From NCBI RefSeq assembly GCF_016595525.1, contig NZ_JAENII010000015.1, positions 51,397 through 115,396 on the forward strand: DNA of 64,000 bases, written 5' to 3'. The stretch comes from Haloferula rosea. GTDB taxonomy: Bacteria; Verrucomicrobiota; Verrucomicrobiia; Verrucomicrobiales; Akkermansiaceae. The position numbers were made by a program, and so were the translations under genes. A model generated the notes under the pieces. That model saw nothing but the letters and a program-made list of their open reading frames with translations, ran no database searches and was not told the origin of the DNA. Of this stretch, positions 27,288 through 35,743 are shown piece by piece (the first letter of the stretch is position 1; each line of letters starts with the position of its first letter).

Positions 27288-27819
27288 CGAGAGGATCAGG
27301 GCAGCGCTCCCGCAGCCGGCAGCGGCCGCAGAACTCGCCGAGGAACAGCTCGTCGGTCCATTCCATCAGCCGATTCACGTCCTCCCGCTCATCGGTGAGG
27401 AAGCCAGCCTCGAAGTTCCGCTTGTCCGGATGCTTCGTGCCCATCCCCGCGCCCGTCAGGTTCGGCGAACCCACGAAAGCCCGCCTGCCGTCCGCAATCA
27501 CGGCCTTCGTGTGCACCCGCGGGCACAGCGCCCGCTCGAAAAGATCGCTCTCCACCAGCACCAGAAAGCGATCGAAGTCCTCCCGGAACCTCGGCCCCGG
27601 CTCCTTGGCGTGGATCAGCCTCACCCCGACTCCTTGCTCGACCAGATCCGCCAGCACCGAGAGCAAGGGCACCGACCGCCTGCCGCGGACGACGTGCAGG
27701 TCCTTCACGTCTGCCGTGACGATCCACAGGAACCGCTCGGCCCCCACCATCAGTTCCTCCACCACCCGGGAGTAGATCTCTTCATTCAGTAGCAACTCCC
27801 GCACGCCCTTCCCTACCAT
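27268..27819 (-). CDS. Phospholipase-D-like protein with a single HKD motif
   Basis: 183 residues from ATG 27819; TTG 27861 is a plausible upstream start. The open frame runs further upstream but there it is antisense to the lipoprotein gene. The HKD motif is VHTKAVIADG with His103, Lys105 and Asp110, and SPNLTGAG follows as in PLD nucleases and lipases. A Cys-rich tail (CGRCRLRERC) could bind zinc. Single-HKD members often dimerise to build one active site, as in Nuc or BfiI. The next gene overlaps by 20 nt. Whether the target is a phosphodiester in nucleic acid or lipid cannot be told. Confidence 0.7.
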   Translation of the reverse strand: MVGKGVRELLLNEEIYSRVVEELMVGAERFLWIVTADVKDLHVVRGRRSVPLLSVLADLVEQGVGVRLIHAKEPGPRFREDFDRFLVLVESDLFERALCPRVHTKAVIADGRRAFVGSPNLTGAGMGTKHPDKRNFEAGFLTDEREDVNRLMEWTDELFLGEFCGRCRLRERCPDPLDGGLDS

Positions 27820-27954
27820 CGATCCCGCACCCACCGCGAGCTCCGAAGCAAGCTGCTCCAAGGCCCCCGCCCGTCGCAGCCTGCCGGAGGCCGGGGTGCT
27901 TCGCCACGGAAACCGATTGCACAGGGACCTCCGAATCGGTGAACTGCTCGCATC

Positions 27955-28392
27955 ATGCTGAAGCTCATTCCCGTGCTTGCCGCCGTCCTTCTGGCCTCCT
28001 GCGCATCCCGCTACGAACGTGACTTCCGCGCCGCCGTAGCGTCGGCTCCCGACCGCCCGACCACTGTCGAGGGACCGTGGGTCGGCCAGTGGAAAAGCGA
28101 GATGAACGGCCACGAGGGCCCCCTCTGGTGCGTCGTCAGCCAGAGCGAACCCGGCACCTATGACTTCCGCTACCGGGCAGGGTGGGGGAAGCTCCAGTTT
28201 GGTGACTACGTCCACCGCGTCGAAGCCAAGCCGGCGGCCGACCAGTCGCTCGACTACCAGGGCAAGATGGATCTCCCCGGGGGCGTCGGGGTTCATGAAG
28301 TCGACGGGCGTCTCACCCCCACCACCTTCGATGCCCGCTTCCGGTCCGAGCGCGGCGACCGCGGGACCATGGTCCTGCGCCGCCCCGAGTGA
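27955..28392 (+). CDS. Lipoprotein of unknown function
   Basis: 145 residues. A lipobox (VLLASC, Cys16) follows a short hydrophobic segment, so it is an LspA substrate. The mature protein is beta-rich (GPWVGQWKSEMNGHEGPLWCVVS; GTYDFRYRAGWGKL) and may form a small barrel. I do not recognise a family. It is divergent from the PLD-like gene and is followed 55 nt later by the thiol dioxygenase. Confidence 0.75.
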   Translation: MLKLIPVLAAVLLASCASRYERDFRAAVASAPDRPTTVEGPWVGQWKSEMNGHEGPLWCVVSQSEPGTYDFRYRAGWGKLQFGDYVHRVEAKPAADQSLDYQGKMDLPGGVGVHEVDGRLTPTTFDARFRSERGDRGTMVLRRPE

Positions 28393-28447
28393 TTCGAGCC
28401 AAGTGGCGTGATAGATGACCCACGCCGCTGGCGTTTCCCCAGCAGCC

Positions 28448-29173
28448 ATGGATGATTACACACGCCGCTCCTTCATCCGCACCACGCTGCCCGGATTCCT
28501 CGGGATCAGCATGGCCCTGCCCGGCATCACCGCCGTGGCCACCCGTGCCCGTGCCGCGGAGGGCAGACTGCCCGAAGGAGAGCCCATCCACTGGGACGCC
28601 TTCCTCGAAGCCATCGCTCGGGAAGCCGCCAAGCAGCACCTCGACGACTGGAGCGAGCCGGCCTACGTCGAGCGCGCCGCCCGGATCGCCGGTCGCCTGA
28701 ACCTCAAGGACCCCGAGCTCGCCAAAGCTTTCGAGCAGGCCAAGGAAGGCATTGGGGATGGTCGGGTCGACTTCGAGCGGCTGGAGAAGCAGCAGGATTT
28801 CCAGATCTCGCTCGTCCAGTTCGAGAAAGGCGAGCAGATCTCGCATCACGATCACCCCGGTATGACCGGCATCCTCCTTTGCGCCGCGGGGAACGTCGAT
28901 GTCTGGAACTACGATGAACTCCGTAAGTCGCCTGAAGAAGGTCACGTCCTGCTACGGCAGACCGCCAAGGCCCGGCTGCAGAAATCCAGTGTGTCCACCC
29001 TCACCTCACAGGACCGGAACATCCACCGCCTGAAGGCCCGCCAGCTCACCCAACTCGTCGACATCTTCGCACCACCCTACACTCAGGAGCGTGTGCGCAA
29101 GTCGCGCTGGTTCGATGTCGATGCCGAACCCTACCAGGGGGAAGGCCGCGACTTCCTCGCAAAGGTCCGGTGA
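28448..29173 (+). CDS. Tat-exported thiol dioxygenase of the ADO/PCO family
   Basis: 241 residues from ATG 28448. A Tat signal (RRSFIRTTLPGFLGISMA, ending near A37) shows export in a folded, metal-loaded state. The cupin domain has the ADO/plant cysteine oxidase signature HHDHPGMTG with probable iron ligands His134 and His136, and NIHRLKA with His193; the C-terminal APPY block also fits PCO_ADO. These enzymes oxidise terminal or free thiols such as cysteamine or N-terminal cysteines using oxygen. Most known members are eukaryotic and cytoplasmic, so an exported bacterial copy is unusual. Motifs are seen; the substrate is unknown. Confidence 0.8.
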   Translation: MDDYTRRSFIRTTLPGFLGISMALPGITAVATRARAAEGRLPEGEPIHWDAFLEAIAREAAKQHLDDWSEPAYVERAARIAGRLNLKDPELAKAFEQAKEGIGDGRVDFERLEKQQDFQISLVQFEKGEQISHHDHPGMTGILLCAAGNVDVWNYDELRKSPEEGHVLLRQTAKARLQKSSVSTLTSQDRNIHRLKARQLTQLVDIFAPPYTQERVRKSRWFDVDAEPYQGEGRDFLAKVR

Positions 29174-29372
29174 ACCATCGCTTCTGCTTGCGGTTTACGA
29201 ATGGCCCCGGCCGAAGGATGCTTGGCCAGCAGCCTTGTTGGAAGCGGGTTTTGGTGTTTCATTGCGCCGGGGGGAGCGAAAGGTCGGGGCGATCCTCGGG
29301 ATCCGCCTGTTTTTCGGTCTCAGATTCGGCGAACCTAGTAAAAAGACATTCCAGAATGGACCCACCAAGACG
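29174..29372 (+). other. Intergenic region before the SASA esterase
   Basis: 199 nt without a gene. It is less GC-skewed than its surroundings and ends in AAAAAGACATTCC before the next ATG. No terminator or promoter could be assigned. Confidence 0.35.
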
Positions 29373-30653
29373 ATGAAACGAATCACAAGACGAACCTTGG
29401 GTGTGTTGGCGGTGCTTTGCTGTATCGGATCCGTGTCGGCCCGGAAACCCCTGAAGGTCTACATCATGGCCGGGCAGTCGAACATGGTGGGCACCGGAGG
29501 GATCGATACCTTTGACCATATCGGAGATGACCCGGCGACCGCTCCGCTGCTTGGGAAAATGCGCGGGCCGGATGGCAAACCCAGGGTGTGCGAGCGGGTC
29601 TGGATCTCGTCCTTGAACGGGAAGATGAATCAGTATGGAGGCGAGGGCTTCGGCAAGCTCACCGCCGGGTATGGCGTCCGCCGGCAGGACCCTGCGAAGG
29701 CCGACGAATTCATCGGTCCCGAGTATACCTTCGGCATCACCATGGAAGAGTCCTACGACGGGCCCATCCTGATCATCAAGACGGCGTGGGGTGGTCAGAA
29801 CCTGAGCGTGGATTACCGCTCACCGGGTTCCGGACCCTACAAGATGAATCCCTACCAGAAGAATGTCCTGAGTGAGAAAGGATCCCTCGAGAAGGTGAGG
29901 GAGCAGAAGAAGGAGGCGACCGGACGGAACTACCGTTACATGATGGATCATGTGAAGAAGGTCATGGGGGACATCAAGCGGGTCTATCCGGACTACGATC
30001 CGGAGGCTGGAGTCGAATTGTCCGGCTTTGTCTGGTTCCAGGGCTGGAATGACTTCAGCGACAAGATGACTTACCCGGATGAACTCGGGGACAAGCGGTA
30101 TGATGCCTACAGTGAGGTTCTGGCGCAGTTCATTCGCGATGTCCGCAAGGACTTGAAGGCTCCCGGGCTTCCCTTCGTCATCGGCGTGATGGGGGTTTAC
30201 GGGGATTACACGCCGGGTGCCTTCAGGGCGCCGAAGGGGAATGTCGAACGCATGAAGCTCTTCCGCAAGGCGATGGAGGCGCCAGCGGGAATGAAGGAGT
30301 TCGATGGAACGGTCGTCGCGGTTCAGACGGCGCCCTTTTTCGAGGATGAGCTTGGATTCATTGATGCGAAACAACTCAAGGTGAAGGCCATGGGGACGAG
30401 ACTGGCGAAGAAGGACCCCAATGGCCCGAATGCCGACGGGGCGATGACCTTGGAGGACCGCAGGGCGTACCTGAAGAACTACCGGGCGGAAATCTGCACT
30501 CCGGAAGAGATCGAACTCTGGGACCGGGCGACGTCGATCGGTGGATTCATCCACTACTACGGCTCAGCCAAGTTCCATGCCCAGGCAGGCCAAGCCTTCG
30601 CCAAAGCACTGTTGGAGATGAGCAAAACTGAATCATCCGCCCCGGCGTCCTGA
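29373..30653 (+). CDS. SASA-domain esterase (sialate O-acetylesterase type)
   Basis: 426 residues from ATG 29373; earlier in-frame codons lie inside the preceding gene. A signal peptide (TRRTLGVLAVLCCIGSVSA) leads into the SGNH-like block KVYIMAGQSNMVG, where Ser36 is the likely nucleophile. A C-terminal block (HYYGSAKFHAQAGQAFAKAL) supplies a candidate catalytic His. These CE-type proteins remove O-acetyl groups from sugars. In Verrucomicrobiota and Planctomycetota they often accompany sulfatases and polysaccharide lyases; an alginate lyase gene lies next door in convergent orientation. Confidence 0.85.
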   Translation: MKRITRRTLGVLAVLCCIGSVSARKPLKVYIMAGQSNMVGTGGIDTFDHIGDDPATAPLLGKMRGPDGKPRVCERVWISSLNGKMNQYGGEGFGKLTAGYGVRRQDPAKADEFIGPEYTFGITMEESYDGPILIIKTAWGGQNLSVDYRSPGSGPYKMNPYQKNVLSEKGSLEKVREQKKEATGRNYRYMMDHVKKVMGDIKRVYPDYDPEAGVELSGFVWFQGWNDFSDKMTYPDELGDKRYDAYSEVLAQFIRDVRKDLKAPGLPFVIGVMGVYGDYTPGAFRAPKGNVERMKLFRKAMEAPAGMKEFDGTVVAVQTAPFFEDELGFIDAKQLKVKAMGTRLAKKDPNGPNADGAMTLEDRRAYLKNYRAEICTPEEIELWDRATSIGGFIHYYGSAKFHAQAGQAFAKALLEMSKTESSAPAS

Positions 30654-30686
30654 CGGGCCGGGGAGTGGGGCGGAGCCGAGGCCCCG

Positions 30687-31436
30687 CTAGTCTTCTACGA
30701 TGGATGCCGGAGCATGAAGGATCTCCAGACGGTGGATGGCAACTTCCCCGTAGGACTCCGCGGCGTCGCCCTTCTCGGGGTTGGACTGGGTGTAGCAGCC
30801 TGCCTTGAAGTAGCAGCCTTCTCTAGCCACCTCCCAATCCATCTTCTTCTTGCCGTCGTGCCACACCTTCACACGTGACCCGGAAGCTTCGATCTTCACG
30901 TCGAAAGGGGTCCCCAACACGTAGTCGCGGACGAGCGTGACGTCTTCGTGGGGTTTTCGCTCGATGAACAGATGGGAGCCTTCCAGTCGGATCATCATCA
31001 GGTCATCCCCGGAATCATGGATCTGGGCACACACGACGTGCTTCTTGACCTTCGGCGTATGGGTGATGGCCACCCGCAGGGCCATGGTGTGAACGAATCC
31101 ATCGTTGGTGGCCCATGAGGCCCTGTCTCTTCCTTTGTTGCTCATCTCGCGCAGCTCGGAGCGCGGGTAGCTCGAGCCCTTGGTGGTGGTGCCTCCACAG
31201 GGGGCACGGAACACCACGGCCCGGGCTTTCGGATCCACATGGAAATGGAGTGGGTCAGAGAACTTCTGGAGATCCGGCTGCTTGATCTCTCGTGGGGAGT
31301 TCTCGTTCTTGCCAGGTGTGGGCAAGGTCAGCTTCCATGAGGAAAGATCGAGCAGCTGGCTGGGAAGAGATTCAGCGGAAAGCAGGACGACCGTGGATGC
31401 CAGGACGACCACGATGGTTGGGAAGTGCCGAGTCAT
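30687..31436 (-). CDS. Polysaccharide lyase family 7 (alginate lyase)
   Basis: 249 residues from ATG 31436 with a signal peptide (IVVVLASTVVLLSA). The PL7 jelly-roll motifs appear in order: YPRSELREM (about residue 90; R-x-E-L-R), QIHDSGDD (the QIH block) and YFKAGCYTQS (about residue 208; YFKAG-Y-Q). PL7 enzymes cleave alginate by beta-elimination, with catalytic His in QIH and Tyr in the last block. This fits growth on brown-algal material. No sugar-uptake genes are adjacent. Confidence 0.9.
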   Translation of the reverse strand: MTRHFPTIVVVLASTVVLLSAESLPSQLLDLSSWKLTLPTPGKNENSPREIKQPDLQKFSDPLHFHVDPKARAVVFRAPCGGTTTKGSSYPRSELREMSNKGRDRASWATNDGFVHTMALRVAITHTPKVKKHVVCAQIHDSGDDLMMIRLEGSHLFIERKPHEDVTLVRDYVLGTPFDVKIEASGSRVKVWHDGKKKMDWEVAREGCYFKAGCYTQSNPEKGDAAESYGEVAIHRLEILHAPASIVED

Positions 31437-31562
31437 GGGTGCGAACATGTCACTTCTGGCGCGAACCGGTCCACCGGATAGTGTCGGGCTCCGTGCCACC
31501 GCAGACGGCGACGGAGCGGGATGCGCCCCGGCCGCCGTGCTTCGCGCTGACCGAAGAGAGGG

Positions 31563-32369
31563 TCAGGCCGGGATGCGGAGGGGGGCCGGGTTGCCAAACA
31601 AGGCCTCCGGCAGGTGGGCCACGCTTTCGGCGACGTAGTCCGGGCGGTAGGCGTAGTCCGAGATCTCCTCTCGGGAAGTGTGCCCGGACAGGACGAGAAC
31701 CGTCTTGTAGCCCATCTGCACGCCCCCGAGCACGTCGGTGTACATCGTGTCCCCGATCATCACGACTTCCTCGGTGCGGAGGTCGAGCTCCTTGCGTGCC
31801 TCACGCATCATGACGGGGCTGGGCTTGCCGACGGAGAATGCCTGCCTGCCGGTGGCCTTCTCGATCATGGCGACGATCGCACCGCATCCGGGGCGGACAC
31901 CGGATTCGGTGGGGCAGCGTGTGTCCATGTTGGTGGCGATCAGGCGGGCGCCTTGTTCGACGAGGCGGGCGGCATGTTCGAGCATCTCGAAGTTGATCAC
32001 CCGGCCCTCGCCGACGACGACAAAGTCCACCTCGTCGTCTGCGACGGTGAAGCCGTTCTTGTGGAGTGCATTCGCCAGGCCGTTCTCACCTACGACGAAT
32101 GCCGTACCACCCGGGCGTTGGGTGGCGAGGAAGCGGGCGGTGGCCATGGCGCAGGTGAAGACATCCGAATCGGTCGCCGGAATGCCGAGTCGGCTGAGCT
32201 TCAATGCCACATCCCTCCTTGTGCGTTGGCTGTTGTTGGTGAGGAATAGGAAGGGGTGGCCTTCCTCGCGGAGGCGGGCGATGAAGTGATCGGCACCGGG
32301 GACAAGCTGATTGCCACGGTAGATCACGCCATCCATATCGAGGAGAAATCCTGTCTTTTTCATACGCAT
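31563..32369 (-). CDS. HAD-IIA family phosphatase (NagD-like)
   Basis: 268 residues from ATG 32369; ATG 32363 is 2 codons later. The four HAD motifs are present: DMDGVIYRG with the nucleophile Asp11 and Asp13, LTNNSQ, VGKPSP with the conserved Lys, and MIGDTMYTDVLGG. The type IIA cap lies between motifs II and III. NagD-like enzymes dephosphorylate nucleoside monophosphates and small sugar phosphates. The exact substrate is not predictable. Confidence 0.92.
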   Translation of the reverse strand: MRMKKTGFLLDMDGVIYRGNQLVPGADHFIARLREEGHPFLFLTNNSQRTRRDVALKLSRLGIPATDSDVFTCAMATARFLATQRPGGTAFVVGENGLANALHKNGFTVADDEVDFVVVGEGRVINFEMLEHAARLVEQGARLIATNMDTRCPTESGVRPGCGAIVAMIEKATGRQAFSVGKPSPVMMREARKELDLRTEEVVMIGDTMYTDVLGGVQMGYKTVLVLSGHTSREEISDYAYRPDYVAESVAHLPEALFGNPAPLRIPA

Positions 32370-32606
32370 GCCGGGGCAGCGGAGGGCGTGCCAGATGGTG
32401 TGGATTCGGGCGACCGGGGTGCGATTGTTCCTAAGTTTCTGAATGTGAGGGGCGATGAACCGGTGGCGGAGATCCGGGTGCCGGGGGGTGAGGCACCAGC
32501 CATGACGGCGGAGCATTTCCCCGGGTGGTTTGGATGAGGTCCATCAATCTTCCCTTCTGAGAAGATATTCGGAAACATCAGCAGCGTTCGTTACGTTTTG
32601 AGCCAG
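32370..32606. other. Divergent intergenic region
   Basis: About 237 nt between the HAD phosphatase and the PhoD-like gene. The right half turns A/T-rich (AGAAGATATTCGGAAACATC) just before the PhoD-like start and probably carries its promoter. No other feature seen. Confidence 0.35.
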
Positions 32607-34241
32607 ATGATGCGAACTGCGCTACTTTTAGGTTGTTTGGCTCCTGCTCTGATTGCTGCAGACGAGCATGGTGAGCCGCCGGTCAAGGCCCCTTTCCAGA
32701 AGGGTGAGGACAGTCTTTCGATCAACGATTGGTGGAACCGGCCGGTGCCACAGAACCCCAAGAAGCGTATCATTGATCTGAAGGTGCCGCGTGATCAGGT
32801 GGTGGCCTTCGGGTTGTACACGGTGTCGAAGGGAACGCTGAAGCTCTCGGCGCAGCTGTATCCGCTGTATCCGAAGGAAACGCGGACGGTGCGTCTGGAG
32901 GTGAAGCATGATGGCGAGTGGAAGGAGATCGCGAAGGAGAAGGTGAACGACCTCGGGTGGTCCGCCTTGTTCCGGGTCGAGAACTGGCCGGTGCACAAGG
33001 ACCTGCCATACCGGATTCTTCATGGAGAGAAAGCTTCCTTTGAAGGGCTGATCCGCAAGGATCCGGTGGACAAGGAGGAGATCGTGCTGGCGGCGCTGTC
33101 GTGCAACTCGAACCAGGACCGTGGCATGCGTGAGGAGTATGTGCGGAACATCAATCACCAGAATCCGGATGTGATCTTCTTCGCGGGTGATCAGTCATAC
33201 GACCACAAGGAGCACACCGCGGCCTGGCTGAAGTTCGGTCTGCAGTTCCGTGAGACCTTTCGTGATCGTCCCTGTGTGTCGATCCCGGACGACCACGACA
33301 TCGGCCAGGGAAACCTGTGGGGCGAGGGAGGCAAGCAGGCGAAGCTTTCCAGTGGTGCCGACGGGGGGTACTTTTTCCATCCGGATTATGTGAAGATGGT
33401 CGAGCGCTGTCAGACCGCGAACCTGCCGGATCCGTTCGATCCGACGCCGGTCGAGCAGGGCATCGGAGTCTACTACACCAACCTGGTGATCGGCGGAGTG
33501 GACTTCGCCATCCTCGAGGATCGGAAGTTCAAGACGGGACCGAAGGACCGGCATCCGATGAAGGGACCGCGGCCGGATCACATCCGCGATCCGGAGTATG
33601 ACCCGAAGGTGGTGGACGTGCCCGGCCTGAAACTCTTGGGTGACCGTCAGCTGGCCTTCCTCGAGCAATGGGCGAAGGCGAATCAGGGAGTGGAAATGAA
33701 GGCGGTTCTCTCGCAGACCGGATTTTGCGGGGGAGCGCACCTGCATGGCAGCGTGAACAACCGGCTGCATGCCGACATGGACTCCAACGGTTGGCCGCAG
33801 ACGGGGCGCAATCGTGCGGTGTCGCTGATCAAGCAGGCGAACGCGGTGCACATCGCGGGCGACCAGCATCTGGCGACGCTGATCCAGCATGGCACGGAAG
33901 AATTTCGTGACGGGCCGTGGGCCTTTGTCGTGCCTGCCAGCGTGAACAACTACTACGGTCGCTGGTGGTGGCCGGAGGATGAGAAACCCGGCGGAAATCC
34001 GGATGCGGACAATCCGCTGCCATGGAACGGTGACTTCCTCGATGGCTTCGGCAACAAAATCACCATGCATGCCTACGCCAACCCGGAAAGCGACGCGCGT
34101 GGCGCGGGCTACGGGCTGATCCGCTTCAACAAGGCGAAGGACGAGGTGACCTTCGAATGCTGGCCACGCGATGCGGACGTGACCCGGTCCGACGCGCAGC
34201 AATTCCCCGGCTGGCCGCGGACGATCTCGTTGAAGCCGTGA
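32607..34241 (+). CDS. Exported PhoD-like metallophosphatase
   Basis: 544 residues from ATG 32607 with a signal peptide (MRTALLLGCLAPALIAA). After an N-terminal beta domain (about 1-150) come metal-site motifs of the PhoD/metallophosphoesterase superfamily: PDVIFFAGDQSYDH, IPDDHDIGQGN and HIAGDQHLATL. PhoD enzymes are calcium/iron phosphodiesterases or phosphatases, used to obtain phosphate from outside the cell. The whole sequence resembles a subgroup found in marine Planctomycetota and Verrucomicrobiota rather than classic PhoD, so the true substrate is uncertain. Confidence 0.83.
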   Translation: MMRTALLLGCLAPALIAADEHGEPPVKAPFQKGEDSLSINDWWNRPVPQNPKKRIIDLKVPRDQVVAFGLYTVSKGTLKLSAQLYPLYPKETRTVRLEVKHDGEWKEIAKEKVNDLGWSALFRVENWPVHKDLPYRILHGEKASFEGLIRKDPVDKEEIVLAALSCNSNQDRGMREEYVRNINHQNPDVIFFAGDQSYDHKEHTAAWLKFGLQFRETFRDRPCVSIPDDHDIGQGNLWGEGGKQAKLSSGADGGYFFHPDYVKMVERCQTANLPDPFDPTPVEQGIGVYYTNLVIGGVDFAILEDRKFKTGPKDRHPMKGPRPDHIRDPEYDPKVVDVPGLKLLGDRQLAFLEQWAKANQGVEMKAVLSQTGFCGGAHLHGSVNNRLHADMDSNGWPQTGRNRAVSLIKQANAVHIAGDQHLATLIQHGTEEFRDGPWAFVVPASVNNYYGRWWWPEDEKPGGNPDADNPLPWNGDFLDGFGNKITMHAYANPESDARGAGYGLIRFNKAKDEVTFECWPRDADVTRSDAQQFPGWPRTISLKP

Positions 34242-34276
34242 AGATCCAACTTTTCCGGGCCTGGACCTGGACACGG

Positions 34277-34317
34277 AAAAGCCCCGCGAAGTGTGGCATT
34301 TGACCACACTTCCGGGG
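34277..34317 (-). terminator. Rho-independent terminator of the suf operon
   Basis: A GC-rich stem at 34282-34317 (CCCCG plus AAGTGTGG pairing with CCACACTT plus CGGGG, 7-nt loop) is followed on the minus strand by GCTTTTCC. It lies 22 nt past the sufD stop and ends the leftward fur-sufCBD transcript. It could also slow the rightward PhoD transcript. Confidence 0.85.
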
Positions 34318-34338
34318 CGGTGAATGGGGGTGGTGGTG

Positions 34339-35652
34339 CTACGCCCCGCCGGTGGCGATGCGGGCGAACTTCTCGTCCACGAAGCCGAGCACGAGGGCTT
34401 CGACCTTTTCGTCTTCGAGGCGTTCGATGACCTCCACCGAGAAGCCGCGGGCGATGAGCTGGCGGGCGCGGACGGGGTCGATGCCGCGGGCCTGGAGATA
34501 GAAGATCTCCTCGTCGGCGATCTGCGAGCTGGTGCTGCCGTGGGAGCACTTCACGTCGTCGGCGTTGATTTCCAGACCGGGCATGGAGTTGGCCTCGGCA
34601 TCGCTGCTCATGAAGAGGTTCCGGCAGGTCTGGTAGGCATCCGTGCGGTGGGCACCTTCATCGACGAAGATGAGCCCGGAGAAGATGGTACGAGCCTTGT
34701 CGTAGAGGGTGTTCTTGTAGAGCAGGTCGCTGTAGGCACCGGGTGACACGTGGTGCTGGAAGGTGCGCTGGTCGTATTCCTGCGTGCGGGCGGGGATGCT
34801 CACACTCAGCATGTCCGAGCGGGAGCCTTCTCCGTCGAGACGCGAGAGTGACTCGTTCCTTGCCCAGCTGGCGCCGACATTGAGGACAAAGCTCTTGGCG
34901 GTCGCGTCGCGCGCCACGCCGGTTTCGTTGATGGAGAGGACCTTGCTGTTCTCGTTGACTGCCTGGATGGCGAGGTAGTCGAGTTTCGATCCGGGTCCGG
35001 CGTAGAGATCGTTGAAGGCGAGGCACAGGCCGGCGTCTTCCTCGTTCTCGGACTTGAAGTAGTCGATGACGCGCACCTTGGCATTGGCACCGGTGACGAT
35101 CAGGGTGTGGGGGAAGACGGCGCTCTTCTCACCGGCGATCCAGTGGTAGACCTCGATGGTGCCTTCGACCTCGACGTTGTCGGGGACGTGGACGAACAGG
35201 CCGTTGGTGAGTTGCGCCTCGTGCAGGGCGGCCCATTTGGCCGAACCAAGCCGGGTTTCCTGCTGCATGAAGTGCTCCTTCACCAGATCGCCGTGGGTGA
35301 GCAGGGCTTCGGCGAGGGGCAGGCAGATGACGGCTTCGGGAAGCTTGGATTCGATCTCGATCAGGGTGTCGTTGACGAAGATGAAGCGGGCGGATCGGGA
35401 TTCCAGTCCCTGCGAGCGCTCGATGAGCGACCCGGTGTCTTCCGGAACTTCGATGGCGGTCGAGTAGCCGGAGAAATCGAGCTGCTTGATGCTGGAGAAT
35501 CTCCAGGTTTCGTCACGGCGGGTCGGGGCGGGGGTGTCCTGGAAGCGGGACCAGGCGGCGGCCTGCCGGTCACGGAACCATGCCGGGAAATCGGCAGCGG
35601 TTTCGGGAGAGGATTCGAGGATGGAGAGGGGTTGTTCGAGGACGTTGGACAT
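34339..35652 (-). CDS. sufD: Fe-S cluster assembly protein SufD
   Basis: 437 residues from ATG 35652. SufD is the partner of SufB in the SufBC2D scaffold that builds [Fe-S] clusters. The C-terminal core is present (HHVSPGAYSDLLYKNTLYD, then DDVKCSHGSTSSQIADEEIFYLQARGI), with the Cys and His used at the SufB-SufD interface. The N-terminal helical part is divergent, as usual. It is the last gene of the operon, 91 nt after sufB, and is followed by a strong terminator. Confidence 0.95.
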   Translation of the reverse strand: MSNVLEQPLSILESSPETAADFPAWFRDRQAAAWSRFQDTPAPTRRDETWRFSSIKQLDFSGYSTAIEVPEDTGSLIERSQGLESRSARFIFVNDTLIEIESKLPEAVICLPLAEALLTHGDLVKEHFMQQETRLGSAKWAALHEAQLTNGLFVHVPDNVEVEGTIEVYHWIAGEKSAVFPHTLIVTGANAKVRVIDYFKSENEEDAGLCLAFNDLYAGPGSKLDYLAIQAVNENSKVLSINETGVARDATAKSFVLNVGASWARNESLSRLDGEGSRSDMLSVSIPARTQEYDQRTFQHHVSPGAYSDLLYKNTLYDKARTIFSGLIFVDEGAHRTDAYQTCRNLFMSSDAEANSMPGLEINADDVKCSHGSTSSQIADEEIFYLQARGIDPVRARQLIARGFSVEVIERLEDEKVEALVLGFVDEKFARIATGGA

Positions 35653-35686
35653 CTGGGAAAGTGGGGAAAGGCCTTGGGTGATGGCA

Positions 35687-35731
35687 CCGGAGCAGGATGC
35701 TCCGGGCACGGACTGGAGCGAGACGCTCCAG
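35687..35731. repeat. Two tandem short hairpins between sufB and sufD
   Basis: CCGGAGCA-GGA-TGCTCCGG (35687-35705) and CTGGAGCG-AGA-CGCTCCAG (35713-35731) each have a perfect 8-bp stem and a 3-nt loop. The second, read on the mRNA strand, has the core GCGTCTCGC. They may stabilise the upstream mRNA or set SufB/SufD stoichiometry, or be copies of a REP-like element. Confidence 0.65.
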
Positions 35732-35743
35732 CTACGGGTTGGC

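Noticed and set aside
27820..28449. Upstream extension of the PLD-like frame
   Set aside because: It is antisense to the lipoprotein gene and has no homology-like pattern.
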